Source: Lytechinus variegatus | Taxonomy: Eukaryota; Echinodermata; Echinoidea; Temnopleuroida; Toxopneustidae | DNA length: 64,000 nucleotides | Direction of reading: 5' to 3' | NCBI RefSeq assembly: GCF_018143015.1 | Contig: NC_054748.1 | Span: 7,934,967-7,998,966, forward strand | In this document: positions 44,801 through 54,200 of the stretch, in pieces | How the letters are laid out: each line of letters begins with the position of its first letter | How positions within the stretch are numbered: the first letter of the stretch is position 1 | Made by a program: the position numbers and the translations under genes | Notes under the pieces: generated by a model | The model's input: the letters and a program-made list of their open reading frames with translations, nothing else | What the model was told of the DNA's origin: nothing | Database searches by the model: none

Positions 44801-44967
44801 AATCAAACGACTATCACCTACCTAAAAGTAGAACAGTATTTTCTAGCAAAACTATATTTTTCACAGGACCAAAACTCTGGAATTCTCTGGACAGAGAAAT
44901 GAAAGAGGCAGCTAATCTTAACCGATTTCAATTACTCATCAAAAAATTTCTTCTGAATTCTTATTGA
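41863..44967 (+). CDS. LINE B ORF2: intact APE endonuclease-reverse transcriptase, 1,034 aa
   Basis: An uninterrupted frame. The N-terminal endonuclease (~residues 80-310) shows ILHLNIRSANQNFEKL, ALTETWFTE (Glu), GVIYRPPQTS, ITGDFNINLL (Asp, Asn) and DISDHFLIF (His). The RT (~500-800) shows EKTPGYDGITNR, SNYRPISLLTSFSKILER, NQFGFREKHNTTHAIL, VGLFLDFSKAFDTIDHEI (motif A), CGIPQGSILGPLLFILY (motif B), SFILFADDSNIF (motif C) and TKFLGLTIDNKLTWNAHI. The C-terminal part ends FFTGPKLWNSL and NRFQLLIKKFLLNSY. There is no RNase H. It nicks target DNA and primes reverse transcription of LINE RNA. The clade is CR1/L2-like by motif style; a tree would settle it. All catalytic residues are present, so it could in principle act in trans. 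Confidence 0.9.
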   Translation: MVDNMRDFPFYHLNNDDFLLLNHQDKSNIISNHHTPFDRFSTDILTSNFDELQVEFDIYDKAYNLSSSPYYTENSFKDYAKSIGEEDVFILHLNIRSANQNFEKLRLLENTQFANPPIIALTETWFTETPNSLCTLPNYDIVINNRKNKIGGGLALYIPSSFDYAIRHKFEYMNDIIESLFVEVKIHKDKKTLIGVIYRPPQTSCIEDFLFATNELLQNGELINNNCIITGDFNINLLTSNHSLTNDFLELMLTSTFLPIISRPTRITDHSATLIDNIFCNSHPLPKAGIVTTDISDHFLIFTHIQTIQSFAKMEKKYRICRNFSDKNIERLQENLSSVDWSDVYNSKENVDDSFDIFLKYFNDCLDSCVPLKKYRNYDYKRVPKLPWVSKLILRSINRKNNLYVSYISNPNDISRNRYTSYKNTLTTTLRIAKKRFYSEKLQSYKNDLKNTWKTINGALNKINKSSAVNKLSVDGNMVEDTHSIANEFNSYFSQIGPKLAGNIIPVENSFKDFLDKQNDSSIFLTPVNRKELLEIVSNLKAEKTPGYDGITNRVVKNIIHSLADPLLHIFNLSLQLGQVPKKMKIAKVIPIFKKGDQLITSNYRPISLLTSFSKILERIIYKRTVAFLKKYSIICDNQFGFREKHNTTHAILTLINKISTSFDNSDHTVGLFLDFSKAFDTIDHEILLYRLSNYGIRGTALQWFRSYLTDRIQFVTVNESESPTRPVSCGIPQGSILGPLLFILYVNDMKNSSHVLSFILFADDSNIFYTHHDPHVLVRTMNTEFKKVTNWIKANKLSLNLQKTNYMLFSHLLKHLPHQILLDNTEIKEVQTTKFLGLTIDNKLTWNAHINNICKTVSRNIGVINKLKNVLPAQALSMLYCALILPYLNYGILAWGNASQTRLNKVLLLQKKVMRIICNMSFRSHTDELFCQKRILKVNDLYRLQLFQFMYQLDRNSVPNVLQKKFMRNNTLNSYNTRQSNDYHLPKSRTVFSSKTIFFTGPKLWNSLDREMKEAANLNRFQLLIKKFLLNSY

Positions 44968-45333
44968 TTCAATCAAATATTTGTGAACTTCATACTTATC
45001 CACGGTAATATTGATTATTTTAAAGTCAATATTTAATTTTGTATATAGTGTATATACATTTGTGTTACAGTGTTTATATCTATATAATTGTATAGAATTT
45101 TGCTGATTATTTTACTCTATTTGTGTCATATTACCCTTGTATAAAGTTTTAATAGGGGGTCTACATTTTACAAGCACTGCTTTTTAGTAGGCCCCTCCAC
45201 TTTTTTTCTTTTCATTGTACGTTTCAGTCCTGCATGTGTTATGCATTTTTTTCATTGTAAACATGATTTATTACGAAATGTACTTTGATGATTGTGGAAT
45301 ATGAATTTATCAATAAATAAATAAATAAATAAA

Positions 45334-45815
45334 TGATTACATGACGATTTCGATACGAAATATTCATCATAAATCTAGACCTAGTACATTAATATACACT
45401 TATCTTTGTAGAATAATGAAATCGCCGCTCAATATCGATAATTCTGATGATCACTAAAACAGAAAAGCATACGTGGGACAGTGTATTATAACATTGCCTC
45501 GAAAAATACCTGACATTTGATGGAATTCTGTGCTTATATCGCTCATTTCTCAGCACTTTTACGACTTTCTTTCACAGGGCTATTTGGCAAATATTTTTCA
45601 TTTATACAAACACTTCGTTGGCAAATTTCATTGGATTCTGATCGAAAAAATTTTCAGATCGTTACCACAGTTGGTATTTATCTTCAATTCCGAACATTAC
45701 GTTTAATACGTTAAACCAATTAAATGAAGTTATACTTTAGTCTGTAATATGTTGTTTTTATGTTGTACTCTCATACCCCGAGAGGGGATCGATAGGGTGA
45801 ATAAAATGTAAATCT
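45334..45815. other. No gene recognised
   Basis: Sequence flanking LINE B. The + frame 45517-45714 has no known motif. CATACCCCGAGAGGGGATCG near 45772 forms a short hairpin (CCCCGAGAGGGG). Confidence 0.4.
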
Positions 45816-46270
45816 AAATCAGGGGCGGATCCAGCCTCCGCCAATAGGGGGGGGGGTGATTTTTTTTCACCCATATTTTCCCCGATCGGCCGCCCAAGGT
45901 TGATATTTAATTATTTCTTTGAATTGGTTGTCCCAGTGGCGTAATGATTATTAAAGTTATTTAATAAGTCTTCGCATCATCTTATTCACTCGCCTTCCTC
46001 CTCTTATGTTTTCCTCTTCTTTTTTTCTCCTCTCTTTTTTCTTTCTTTCCCTTTTTTTTGCTCCGCCAATGGGGGGGGGCCTTTGTAAATGTAAATCCAA
46101 CCAAGAATCGGATCTATACAACATAATATCTAAAGGTCAGGGGAGGATCCATGACAGGGGGAAAAAGGTTCCGCTTTTAGGGGGGGGGGCACTCTTCTGT
46201 TTTGGCTGCATTTTGCATTACAAATTCTAATTGTGCCTCTCATAATGGAAGGGGGCAAGGGCGGCTCCCC
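45816..46270. repeat. G-run/GGATCC dispersed repeats with CT tract
   Basis: AGGGGCGGATCCAGCCTCCG then a 10-G run at 45847, a CT tract at 45990-46060, GCTCCGCCAATGGGGGGGGG, and AGGGGAGGATCCATGACAGG then another G run at 46181. It is related to 32391-32680. Small frames are artefacts. Confidence 0.55.
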
Positions 46271-47200
46271 CCCTAAATCCCCCAGTGATAGAAGGGTGAC
46301 AGGAAGTTTGAGGATGCTGATTCATTCATGGCATACTATTTTCGAAATAGACGACCACAATTTTGTAAATATCCAGTCCACGCGCATGCGTACTCTAATT
46401 CCGAAGACGCAAGTCATAAAATAATTTCACCCCCACTTGATCACGGTTTCTGCGAGGACACAACTCTGCTTTCTCATGAATATTGATTTCGATGCAGAGG
46501 CAGAAATCGGGAGAACCCCTCTCAAATTTCCGAGTTTTGTCCACTCTTTCAACTGTATTTTTTTTCACCCTTCCTCTTATTCCATCCCAATATTATTTTC
46601 TTATTTCTCTCTGTTTCCCCTTCCTTTTCTCTCCCTTTGACCTCTTAGTTTCTTTTTCCTCTTTTCACAATCCCTTTTGGTCCCGTTTCTTTAAAACATG
46701 GAGATAAAGAAAATTAAGAGACAATATGTTATCCTGGGGAAATGGTTGCCCGTCAAAAATATGAAAAAAACTATTTAAAACAGTTTCTAATAAATCTTTG
46801 TAAATCTTTTATATTTCTATGCCTAATAGCGCTAAGCTAGCTGTTCCGGTCATATTTATTTTATCATTCTATTTCCTTCTGTTTTTTTTTTTTTTTTTTT
46901 TGGGGGGGGCGTTCTCAACACCTGTTTGAGATGCGAGTAATAATTAATATTCCAAGTCGACGTGAATTCTACGAATGGCTTGGGCCTACGAAACGAAAAT
47001 ATGTGGAATCTTATTTTCCCACCTAAAACATGAATTGACTGTCTTCCAATTGCAAACAAAGAGGTTTTCATGGTTATTGCAGCAAATTCGAAAGATCAGT
47101 AACGATTTTTGACACATGCGTGATTTTTTTTTAAGCTACCGTGGCTTTATGAATGCACCCGATAGATGCGAACCACAGTTCAGAACAGTGACCCGAACTC
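46271..47200. other. No gene recognised; pyrimidine patch and T/G homopolymers
   Basis: CT-rich 46555-46690. A T run of about 20 followed by G at 46883-46910. No domain found in the small frames. Confidence 0.45.
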
Positions 47201-47209
47201 TCGATCCGA

Positions 47210-47625
47210 CAGTCAATATGAACATGATGAAGGCACACATTTGTTTTGGTCGTAGAGGGAGCTATTTAGAATAGATTCTTCGGCCTTCCGACAGAAATTA
47301 AGACTTGCAGGAAAGACGAACAAAAGAACGGTGGCATTAAAGGGCCTTTGATGGCGGCCGTTCCTTTGAAGACAAGGGAACGTTGGGCGGGAAAGCCGAA
47401 GCGAAATCCCGGATGCGGGAAGAACGATGAAGAACGGTGCATGGACTTTTGACAAGCTACCTAAGAACAGAATGCTAGGCCTTAGAGCGGCTTTCTTTGT
47501 TTTTTTCTCAATAAGACAAAAATGCTATGCCTTGGAACAGAAATTTGAGTGTAAAAATGGGGGTCCCCTCCGCGGCACATACCCACTATGCATTATATAC
47601 TGAGTGCCCCCCCCCCCCGGGATGG
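47210..47625. repeat. Inverted, diverged copy of the 27083-27690 repeat
   Basis: Read in reverse it starts with a G run and CACTCAG, GTGCCGCGGAGGGGACCCCC, and CCTAGCATTCTGTTCTTAGG, then TGTCAAAAGTCCATGCACCG. Order and words parallel the 27.1-kb copy. Confidence 0.55.
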
Positions 47626-47639
47626 GCATCGCCATGTGC

Positions 47640-47717
47640 GTGCAGTCTACATAATACCATAATATTGCAATTATCTCCGGGAACACCTTGTTGTTTCCAG
47701 GCCACAACCCAAATATA
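47640..47717 (-). pseudogene. Downstream stub of the 2A-bearing LINE
   Basis: The minus strand contains VAWKQQGV, which belongs to a PHD-like Cys motif that follows the RYPC segment in this LINE class. It is separated from that segment by the 837-bp TIR element. It degenerates after about 25 codons. Confidence 0.5.
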
Positions 47718-48554
47718 CAGTGCGTCCCCCAAAAAAAACACGAAACCGAGATTTATCGATGATTATGATCGATGATCGATCATAACTTAATCACAAATAC
47801 AATAGGCAGGTGATCTACCATTGTAAAGCTTAGAATTTCCTCTTTCATCTGAAATCACTCAAATTATTTCTCATTTACGTATGAGTGACCAAAAACAATT
47901 TGAAGAGGGGATACCAAAAAGTCAATTGTCGGGCTGTATCTGAGTTTCAAAGAGAAAACCACATTTTTAAAAGTTCAATATCTGCTCTTTATTTTGATAC
48001 CTCAATTACAGAAAATTGTAGAGAAATAAAAAAGTTCTGGTTATTTGAAATAATGCTTGAATTTCAATAATTTCCTAAAATGAAGAGGTTTTACAGGTTA
48101 CCGTTCCGAGTCACTCGTCACTCCGTTTTGTTGACGATCAGCCATTAAGTCTTTCGTTAACCGTGCGATAGCTTCTGTGGAAAACCGGTGAAAATATGTT
48201 TATTTATTGAAATTATGGAAATACAAGCATTGTTTCGAGGGAACAGAACTCTTTTTACTCCTTGACCATTTTCTGTGAATAAGGTATCAAATAAAAGCAG
48301 ATATTGAACATTTTAGGCATGTGATTTTTTCTTTTTGAAATTCAGATACCCCCCGCCAAATGACTTTTTGGTATCCTTTTTTTTTCAAATTGTTTTTGCT
48401 CACTCATGCGTGAATGAGGTACAATCTTAGTAATTTCAGATGAAAAGGAGATTCTAAGCTTTACAATGCTAGGTCACTTGTCTATTGTATTTGTGATTAA
48501 GTTATGATAAATCATCGATAAGTCTCGGTTTCTTTTTTTTTGTGGGACGCACTG
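47718..48554. mobile_element. 837-bp foldback DNA element, CAGTGCGTCCC ends, TA duplication
   Basis: CAGTGCGTCCCCCAAAAAAA on the left and its complement (TTTTTTTTTGTGGGACGCACTG) on the right. TA lies at 47716-47717 and 48555-48556. The arms remain similar for about 330 bp each (shared AAACCGAGA, AATCACAAATACAATAG, GGATACCAAAAAGTCA, TTCAATATCTGCT). The centre is short and there is no transposase. Tc1/mariner-type ends. Confidence 0.85.
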
Positions 48555-48556
48555 TA

Positions 48557-48733
48557 TATCTGACAAGGATATCTTGCTTTTGGGCCAGGATTCTGTTCCC
48601 CATCCGGAAAAATGGCCAGTAAGAGAAGGCTTAGGTAGAGCAATGCGAGAGCTTTCCCATGAAACCCTTGGAGCATCTCGGATGTTATAGTATAGATCTT
48701 TGTAGACATTGAACTCTCTTTTTCTTTCAACAG
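48557..48733 (-). pseudogene. LINE ORF N-terminus with a degenerate 2A-like ribosome-skipping peptide
   Basis: The minus-strand frame (start MSTKIYTI) gives a hydrophobic stretch ALALLYLSLLLLAIF followed by PDGEQNPGP and KARYPCQ. The 2A consensus is D-V/I-E-x-N-P-G-P; here DGEQNPGP keeps Asp, Glu and NPGP but has Gly for Val/Ile. 2A-like peptides at the N-terminus of ORFs are reported for APE-type LINEs and NLR genes of sea urchins, where they act in translation skipping or as signal peptides. The gene is cut by the MITE at 47718-48554. Confidence 0.6.
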
Positions 48734-48735
48734 TA

Positions 48736-49019
48736 CACTGTTAAAAAACCCTGATTTTACAGAAAAATAAAAGAAGATTTTGCAGAAAGCAATAACAGAA
48801 TCATTCTTTAAATTCATGAAACAGGAATTTTTCTGCAATTTAACAGAACAGGTCTGTTAGAAAAAGGGGAAAAGAGTGTTTTATTTAAGGAAATTTGTAA
48901 GATTACACACACCAAATACCAATTTCCTGTAAGATTACGCAATCTGGTAAGATTACAGGTGTTCTCGAGACTCTGCTGCAGGAATTTATTTTAGTTTAAG
49001 GATAAATTTTCTAACAGTG
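48736..49019. mobile_element. 284-bp MITE, CACTGTTA ends, TA duplication
   Basis: CACTGTTAAAAAACCC on the left; TTTTCTAACAGTG on the right. TA at 48734-48735 and 49020-49021. The interior has several GTAAGATTAC words. No coding capacity. Confidence 0.8.
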
Positions 49020-49515
49020 TATGCTGGTGTTGAATATGTATTAGCTCATGTCTCTGCGATTCTGAATGGTGTCTCTGACAGGAGAGAACGTTTAGACATG
49101 TTGTTAACAGTAGTAAGGAACAACGCTCGCTGTTTATGGTGATACTGGGTATTGCCTGGGCATGACAGAAAGGCAAATAAAGGCAGATAAAAATCCTATT
49201 AAAATCCTAAATTATAACAATATGAAGATCAATATGTAAAAGGTCATAGAAAATTCAAGACTGGATCCTTCATTAGATGGGTACCATTGTGGTGAAAGTA
49301 TTGAGATGTTCAAGCGTAGGACTTTCCCTCCATTTTGCCCTCACACTCCAGAGCATGTTATAATGACATGCACAAATATATACAAATGGGACTGGAGTGG
49401 GTCAAATTTTGATATAGACACAGCGCTAAGTAGGAATCAACTTCCAAGAACAAAAGTTTACAACCAAAATTCCCTTACATCAACAGCAGAATTTAATTAA
49501 ACTCAGCATGCCCGA
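49020..49515 (+). pseudogene. Degenerate retroelement RNase H / C-terminal fragment
   Basis: The + strand reads VYAGVEYVLAHVSAILNGVS, ERLDMLLTVVRNNARCLW, then WVLPGHDRKANKGR (compare W-PGH-G--GNE-AD of LINE RNase H). After gaps it reads FCPHTPEHVIMTCTN, like the C-terminal Cys/His region. Stops interrupt it. It is probably a worn I-type or similar LINE 3' part. The family is not clear. Confidence 0.45.
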
Positions 49516-49864
49516 AGAAGTATAATTCAAAGCTTCAAAATGGGGTATTTTTCAGTGAACTTTCCCCGAGTGAGTACAGCACACATCCACAACATACCGC
49601 CTCCCGATCTATATGTTTGAGGAGTTGAAGATGCAAAGTATGTAGAATTTAAACTACTTTAAAGCGCGTCTGATTGTATGCTACAATTATGACATTGTGC
49701 TGTTAGGTACATTTCCACTATGTCTACACTCGCTTCTACCTTCGTCTGATCCCGGTTCGACTACTATCATTGAGCCCATTTGACATTTTGCTTAATTTCC
49801 AGTCCGGCTGTACACTTTTCATCTTACAGCCACTTTTAGTCTAACACCAATAGTCTATATAATT

Positions 49865-50720
49865 AGTAGTATAGTATAGTATTTATTTCAAAGTATATCA
49901 AACACAAACAATAGTACGGAATACAACATCATAGAACTCAGAATGATAGGTTCGGGACCCCAGTGAAGCACAGCTTGTTAACGGGGCCCCTTTACATAGT
50001 AAGTAACATATTTACAATGGGTGTAACTTACATGTAACTTAAGAATAAATGATTTGACAGTATAATAAAAGGGGTAGGTTATAAAATAGAGATGCTTCAG
50101 CTTGCCTAGGGTAACCCTATTAACAGCCTAAATGAAGCAGGGCCAGGACATTCCCCAAAGCATCCTACAATCTCATTCACTAAAATCGGTCAAAATTTGT
50201 GAGTGCATAAAAAATGCTTAGGAAAGGACACCTCATCGAATGAACAGGAGCCCCAAGAAAACCGAAACACCACACTTTTTGACCACTGTATAGACAACCT
50301 CTAATAATAAACACACACATGCCCCCCCCCCCATATACACCCGATTACAAATGCACGCACACACCCTCACACACACATGGAGACCTCACTCATTGCAATT
50401 TGCTTCATGATTTATACATTCACATCCGACCGCAAACTATCGAAGAGATGCTTTTTACACAATGTTTTAAATTGGGACAGAGCCAAGCTATTTCTAATGT
50501 CATGAGGTAACTTATTCCATTCTTTAACACAAACTATTCTAAATGAATTAAAAGCAGATTGGGTTCTTGCTAATGGCTGATGGAGAATGTTTCTTTGACG
50601 AGTATGATAATGATGGATGGAAGAATTTTCAACAAACACATGAGACAAAAACGCATTCTGGCGTGCTTGACACTTAAACATAAATGTGACACAGTTAAGA
50701 GATACCAATTCATCAAAAGG
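49865..50720 (-). mobile_element. 3' part of another CR1-type LINE
   Basis: The minus-strand frame near 50415-50720 reads FKCQARQNAFLSHVFVENSS, HYHTRQRNILHQPLARTQ and VCVKEWNKLPHDIRNSLA. This is the end of a LINE ORF2, but clearly a different family from LINE A/B (WNKLP rather than LWNSL). A 3' UTR with C and CA runs follows down to an AATAAATACTATACTATACT tail near 49866-49892. Frames upstream of 50720 are too broken to place. Confidence 0.65.
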
Positions 50721-51249
50721 TAAAATTACTAAAATTACTAATGGTGTTAGAATAATTATCATTTTAGAAAGAGCAAAAAATAATTTCCGAACGAATAAAG
50801 ATAAAACTATTTTGATATAAAAGTAAATGAAAATTAGAGTAAGTGGGCATTGTACAAAATGTAGTGTCGACCAAACGGCAAATTGATGATTGACCGGATG
50901 GGTTTGCAAGTGTGGTGCTAGACTGTCTGAGAAGAAAACCAATCGCTTGTAGACCAAGCGAATATAAACGTTTCACATATAACATGTCTCAACCGAGGTG
51001 GCGCTTGGGGTGCGATGTGAAAAGAATGGGAATTCCTGCAAATTTGAAGGCCTCTGGAACGGGATGCTCCGTGATTTTAACAATTGTAATGAGGTAGAAC
51101 TTAAATTTAGCCCAAATATTTTCGGTCTCAACAGGGCACAAACGTATCAATTATTTACACTGAACTCCCACCCCCCCCCCTTCCCACAGCTAATTGCAAA
51201 ATCATAATTATGTTTGTCTCTTATCTCCCGTATTTTATCCCAACATCAG
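50721..51249. other. End of the 46.5-kb intron 2, with a decoy acceptor
   Basis: A 14-base pyrimidine run ends in TTCCCACAG at 51189, a stronger-looking acceptor than the one used. Splicing there would bring TAA into frame five codons on (51205-51207). The acceptor CCCAACATCAG at 51249 keeps the frame and family alignment. Confidence 0.6.
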
Positions 51250-54200
51250 CTGAGTGTTGCAGTCGGAATGGTGGAACTTAGTGGTTCAGGAGCTTTCCTT
51301 GGTGACGAGCGGAGGAGTACCAAGGCCCAAAGCAAGAGTCTCATCTACAAGCGGATGACATTCAACGAGGAGGTGATACTAAGCCAGAGCAGAACTATTG
51401 TAGACAGGGAGGTGTTGTCCGGTACAAATCCCGATGCGACGCACGTCGTAGTAGGTATTGATTGGGGGGCTCAGTGTACAATCACTTGTGAGTATGAGAA
51501 TGATGAAAATTATGATGATTCGGATGTTACCGAAGAAATGAGTGTTGAGCTCGAAAATCTGAAGGACATCCTAAATACAAAGGGAGGGGTAAACGTTCAA
51601 GTTGACGCTAAGAAAACAGATGAGAGGAGTAGATTTTCTTACAAATATAGGGCTGACATTTTAACTACAGAGGAATATTTCTCTGTCACATATGAAGGAG
51701 CGAATCAGATTGCTAGATCTTTACCTAAACTTGTAAAGAAGACTAATGATGGTAAAGGGGTTCCTCTCAGATACTATCTCATGTCTCTGGAAACCGCAAG
51801 AGGAAAGTTAAGAGTCGTTGCACCCGAAGACATATTATACAAGGAAGTTGATGAATGTAACGGACAGAAAGCTTTGCAGTTTTTGGAAGAGCTGAAAGAG
51901 AACCGCCGAAAGGTGTATGACATATACCACGAAATGAATCTTAACAGTGCATTCATTACCGATGAAGCCCTTACAAGAATTGAAGGGGTCTGGGAGGAGG
52001 TCTCTGTACGAATATCCAGTTTCAAAACCGGTCTCCTGGAAATAGTTAAAAAGGTCAGATCAAGGGAAGATAACATTTGTGTCCTGGAAGAGTTTGTGAG
52101 TACGATGAACTCTGAAGAGGTGTCTGCTTCAAAGTACGAGGAGGAATTCGAACCATACCTGCAGAAAGTCAGATTTATAAGGTCAATGATAAGCAAGGGA
52201 GTCAAGTACATCGGTAAGAACGATGAGCTGGTAAAAGATGCTAAGGAAAACACCTATGTCTTCTGTATCCCAAGTGGTAGCGATGAGGAAGCTGTGGAGA
52301 AAAATCATGACTTTCTCCTGCGACTTTTGTCTACATTCTCAGAAGACGACATGAGTGAATTCATTGCGGTAGACCAAGAGATTGTATCTACCCATGTATG
52401 GCCGGATAAAGTGAAAAGGCCAACCATCGAGAAATACGTAGACGGCATACGTACATCTGAGGATCTCTATGAGGAAGAGGGTAAAAACCTTGAGGAGTGC
52501 ATGATCCAAGCCCATCGCTTCCTCCGAACGTCCGCCCCAAGGAAACCGGCATTGGTGAAGCTTAGATGCCCGAACGCTATTGCGGGGACTGGACGTTGTA
52601 CTGGTGACCCGTCCAAATGGAAATGTTCGAAATGTGGGCATTTAGTCGATTATGGTTCACATACCAAGATGTTTTACTGCCCATGTGGAGCATCGAATCC
52701 TAAGGATTCTAGGTTTAGATGTAATGATCCGCAACATGGCTTGAAGTTTACGAAGTATCCAAAGGACCTCCTATGGGACGACCTTTCCCAGCTGAAGCCA
52801 ATGAAAGAAGTCAACATTCTCATCCTGGGTGAGACAGGTGTTGGAAAATCAACGTGGATCAATGGGATTCAGAACTATCTGTCATTCGCCAATTTATCCG
52901 AGGCAATGGATTCTCAAGACTTCCCTGTCTTGATTCCAGCATCTTTCACCTTAACACAGGACGGTGTACAAAAGAAAATCAAAATAGGGACAGATGATCC
53001 CAATGAGGTCCAGGAAACTGGGAAATCAGCCACGAAGGAACCGCGTTCATATGTCTTCACCGTTGGTGACGTAAGATTGTGTTTGATTGACACACCTGGA
53101 ATAGGTGATTGTGGTGGAATCGAACAGGACGAAATCAATATGCAAAACATTTTATCCCATCTCACGCACTACCCTGAGATTCATGCAATATGCATACTCC
53201 TGAAGCCGAACAATGCGCGGCTCACTGTCATGTTCCGATTCTGCATCCAGGAACTGCTCGTCCAATTGCACAATTCTGCCAAGAACAACATCGTGTTCTG
53301 TTTCACGAACGCCAGACAGACTTTCTACCAGCCTGGTGATACGCTACCGGCTCTTAATGAAGAGCTAGCCAAGAAGAAAGTAGGAATTCAAGCTACGAAG
53401 GATACGTACTTCTGTTTTGATAACGAACCTTTTCGTTTTCTAGCATGTATAAAGAATGGTGTCACATTCGGCGACGGGGAAATAGCCACCTACTCGTCCA
53501 GCTGGGACAAGTCTGTCGAGGAAACGCAACGTCTTCTAACGTACATTGAATGTCATTTGAAGCCGCACAAAGTTAAGGAGAGCCTTGGCATGAATGAGAC
53601 TAGAAGAATCATCGTTGCCATGAGCAAACCCTTAGCAGAAGTAGGCAACACAATAAATCACAATCTTGATGCAGCAAGAGAAACCAAAGCTAAAATTAGT
53701 CATGCAGATACTGAAATGAATTCTTTGAGGAAAGAGTTGAAATTCAAAGGATATGACCTAAAACGAATGGAACTGGGCTATCCCAGAACAGTATGTGCCG
53801 CTCCTGAGTGTGTCAAGTACGTCCATGTCGGCCAATCAAAGGTACAGAATACAGTCTACGACACAATATGCCACCATCGCTGTCGGCTCAAGGGTGTCCC
53901 AGTCGAAACAACGAGTAACCCACAACTTGCTCGATGTTGGGCCATGGAATCCGAATACTGTAAGCACAGTAACTGTGAGCACAGTTACAAACAACATATG
54001 CACGTGACATACGAAATAATGATAACGGAAAGGGATTTTTTATCGATCCAGAGTCAAGACCAAATCAATACCATTCAAGACACAAAATCAAAGAAGGAAG
54101 CATTCATTAATGAAATCAACAAGAAAGTTGAAGAATTAAAAGCTGAACAAGATATCATCATGGCAACTGGAGCAAAGTTTGGATCGTTCCTGAAGGCAAA

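Larger units (their letters stand above)
40765..45333 (+). mobile_element. LINE B, main part (rest of ORF1, ORF2, 3' UTR, AAAT tail)
   Basis: Continues LINE B after the insertion of copy A. Ends in (AAAT)n at 45311-45333, with about 340 bp of 3' UTR after the ORF2 stop. It matches copy A throughout. Confidence 0.9.

Noticed and set aside
35284..45333. LINE A and B as an LTR or DIRS-type element because of the inverted halves
   Set aside because: There are no LTRs, integrase or tyrosine recombinase; the inversion comes from one LINE inserted in another.
51214..51249. Met at 51214 as the true protein start
   Set aside because: The 12 codons before 51250 end exactly at a splice acceptor, have no family similarity, and exons 1-2 supply the missing N-terminus in phase.
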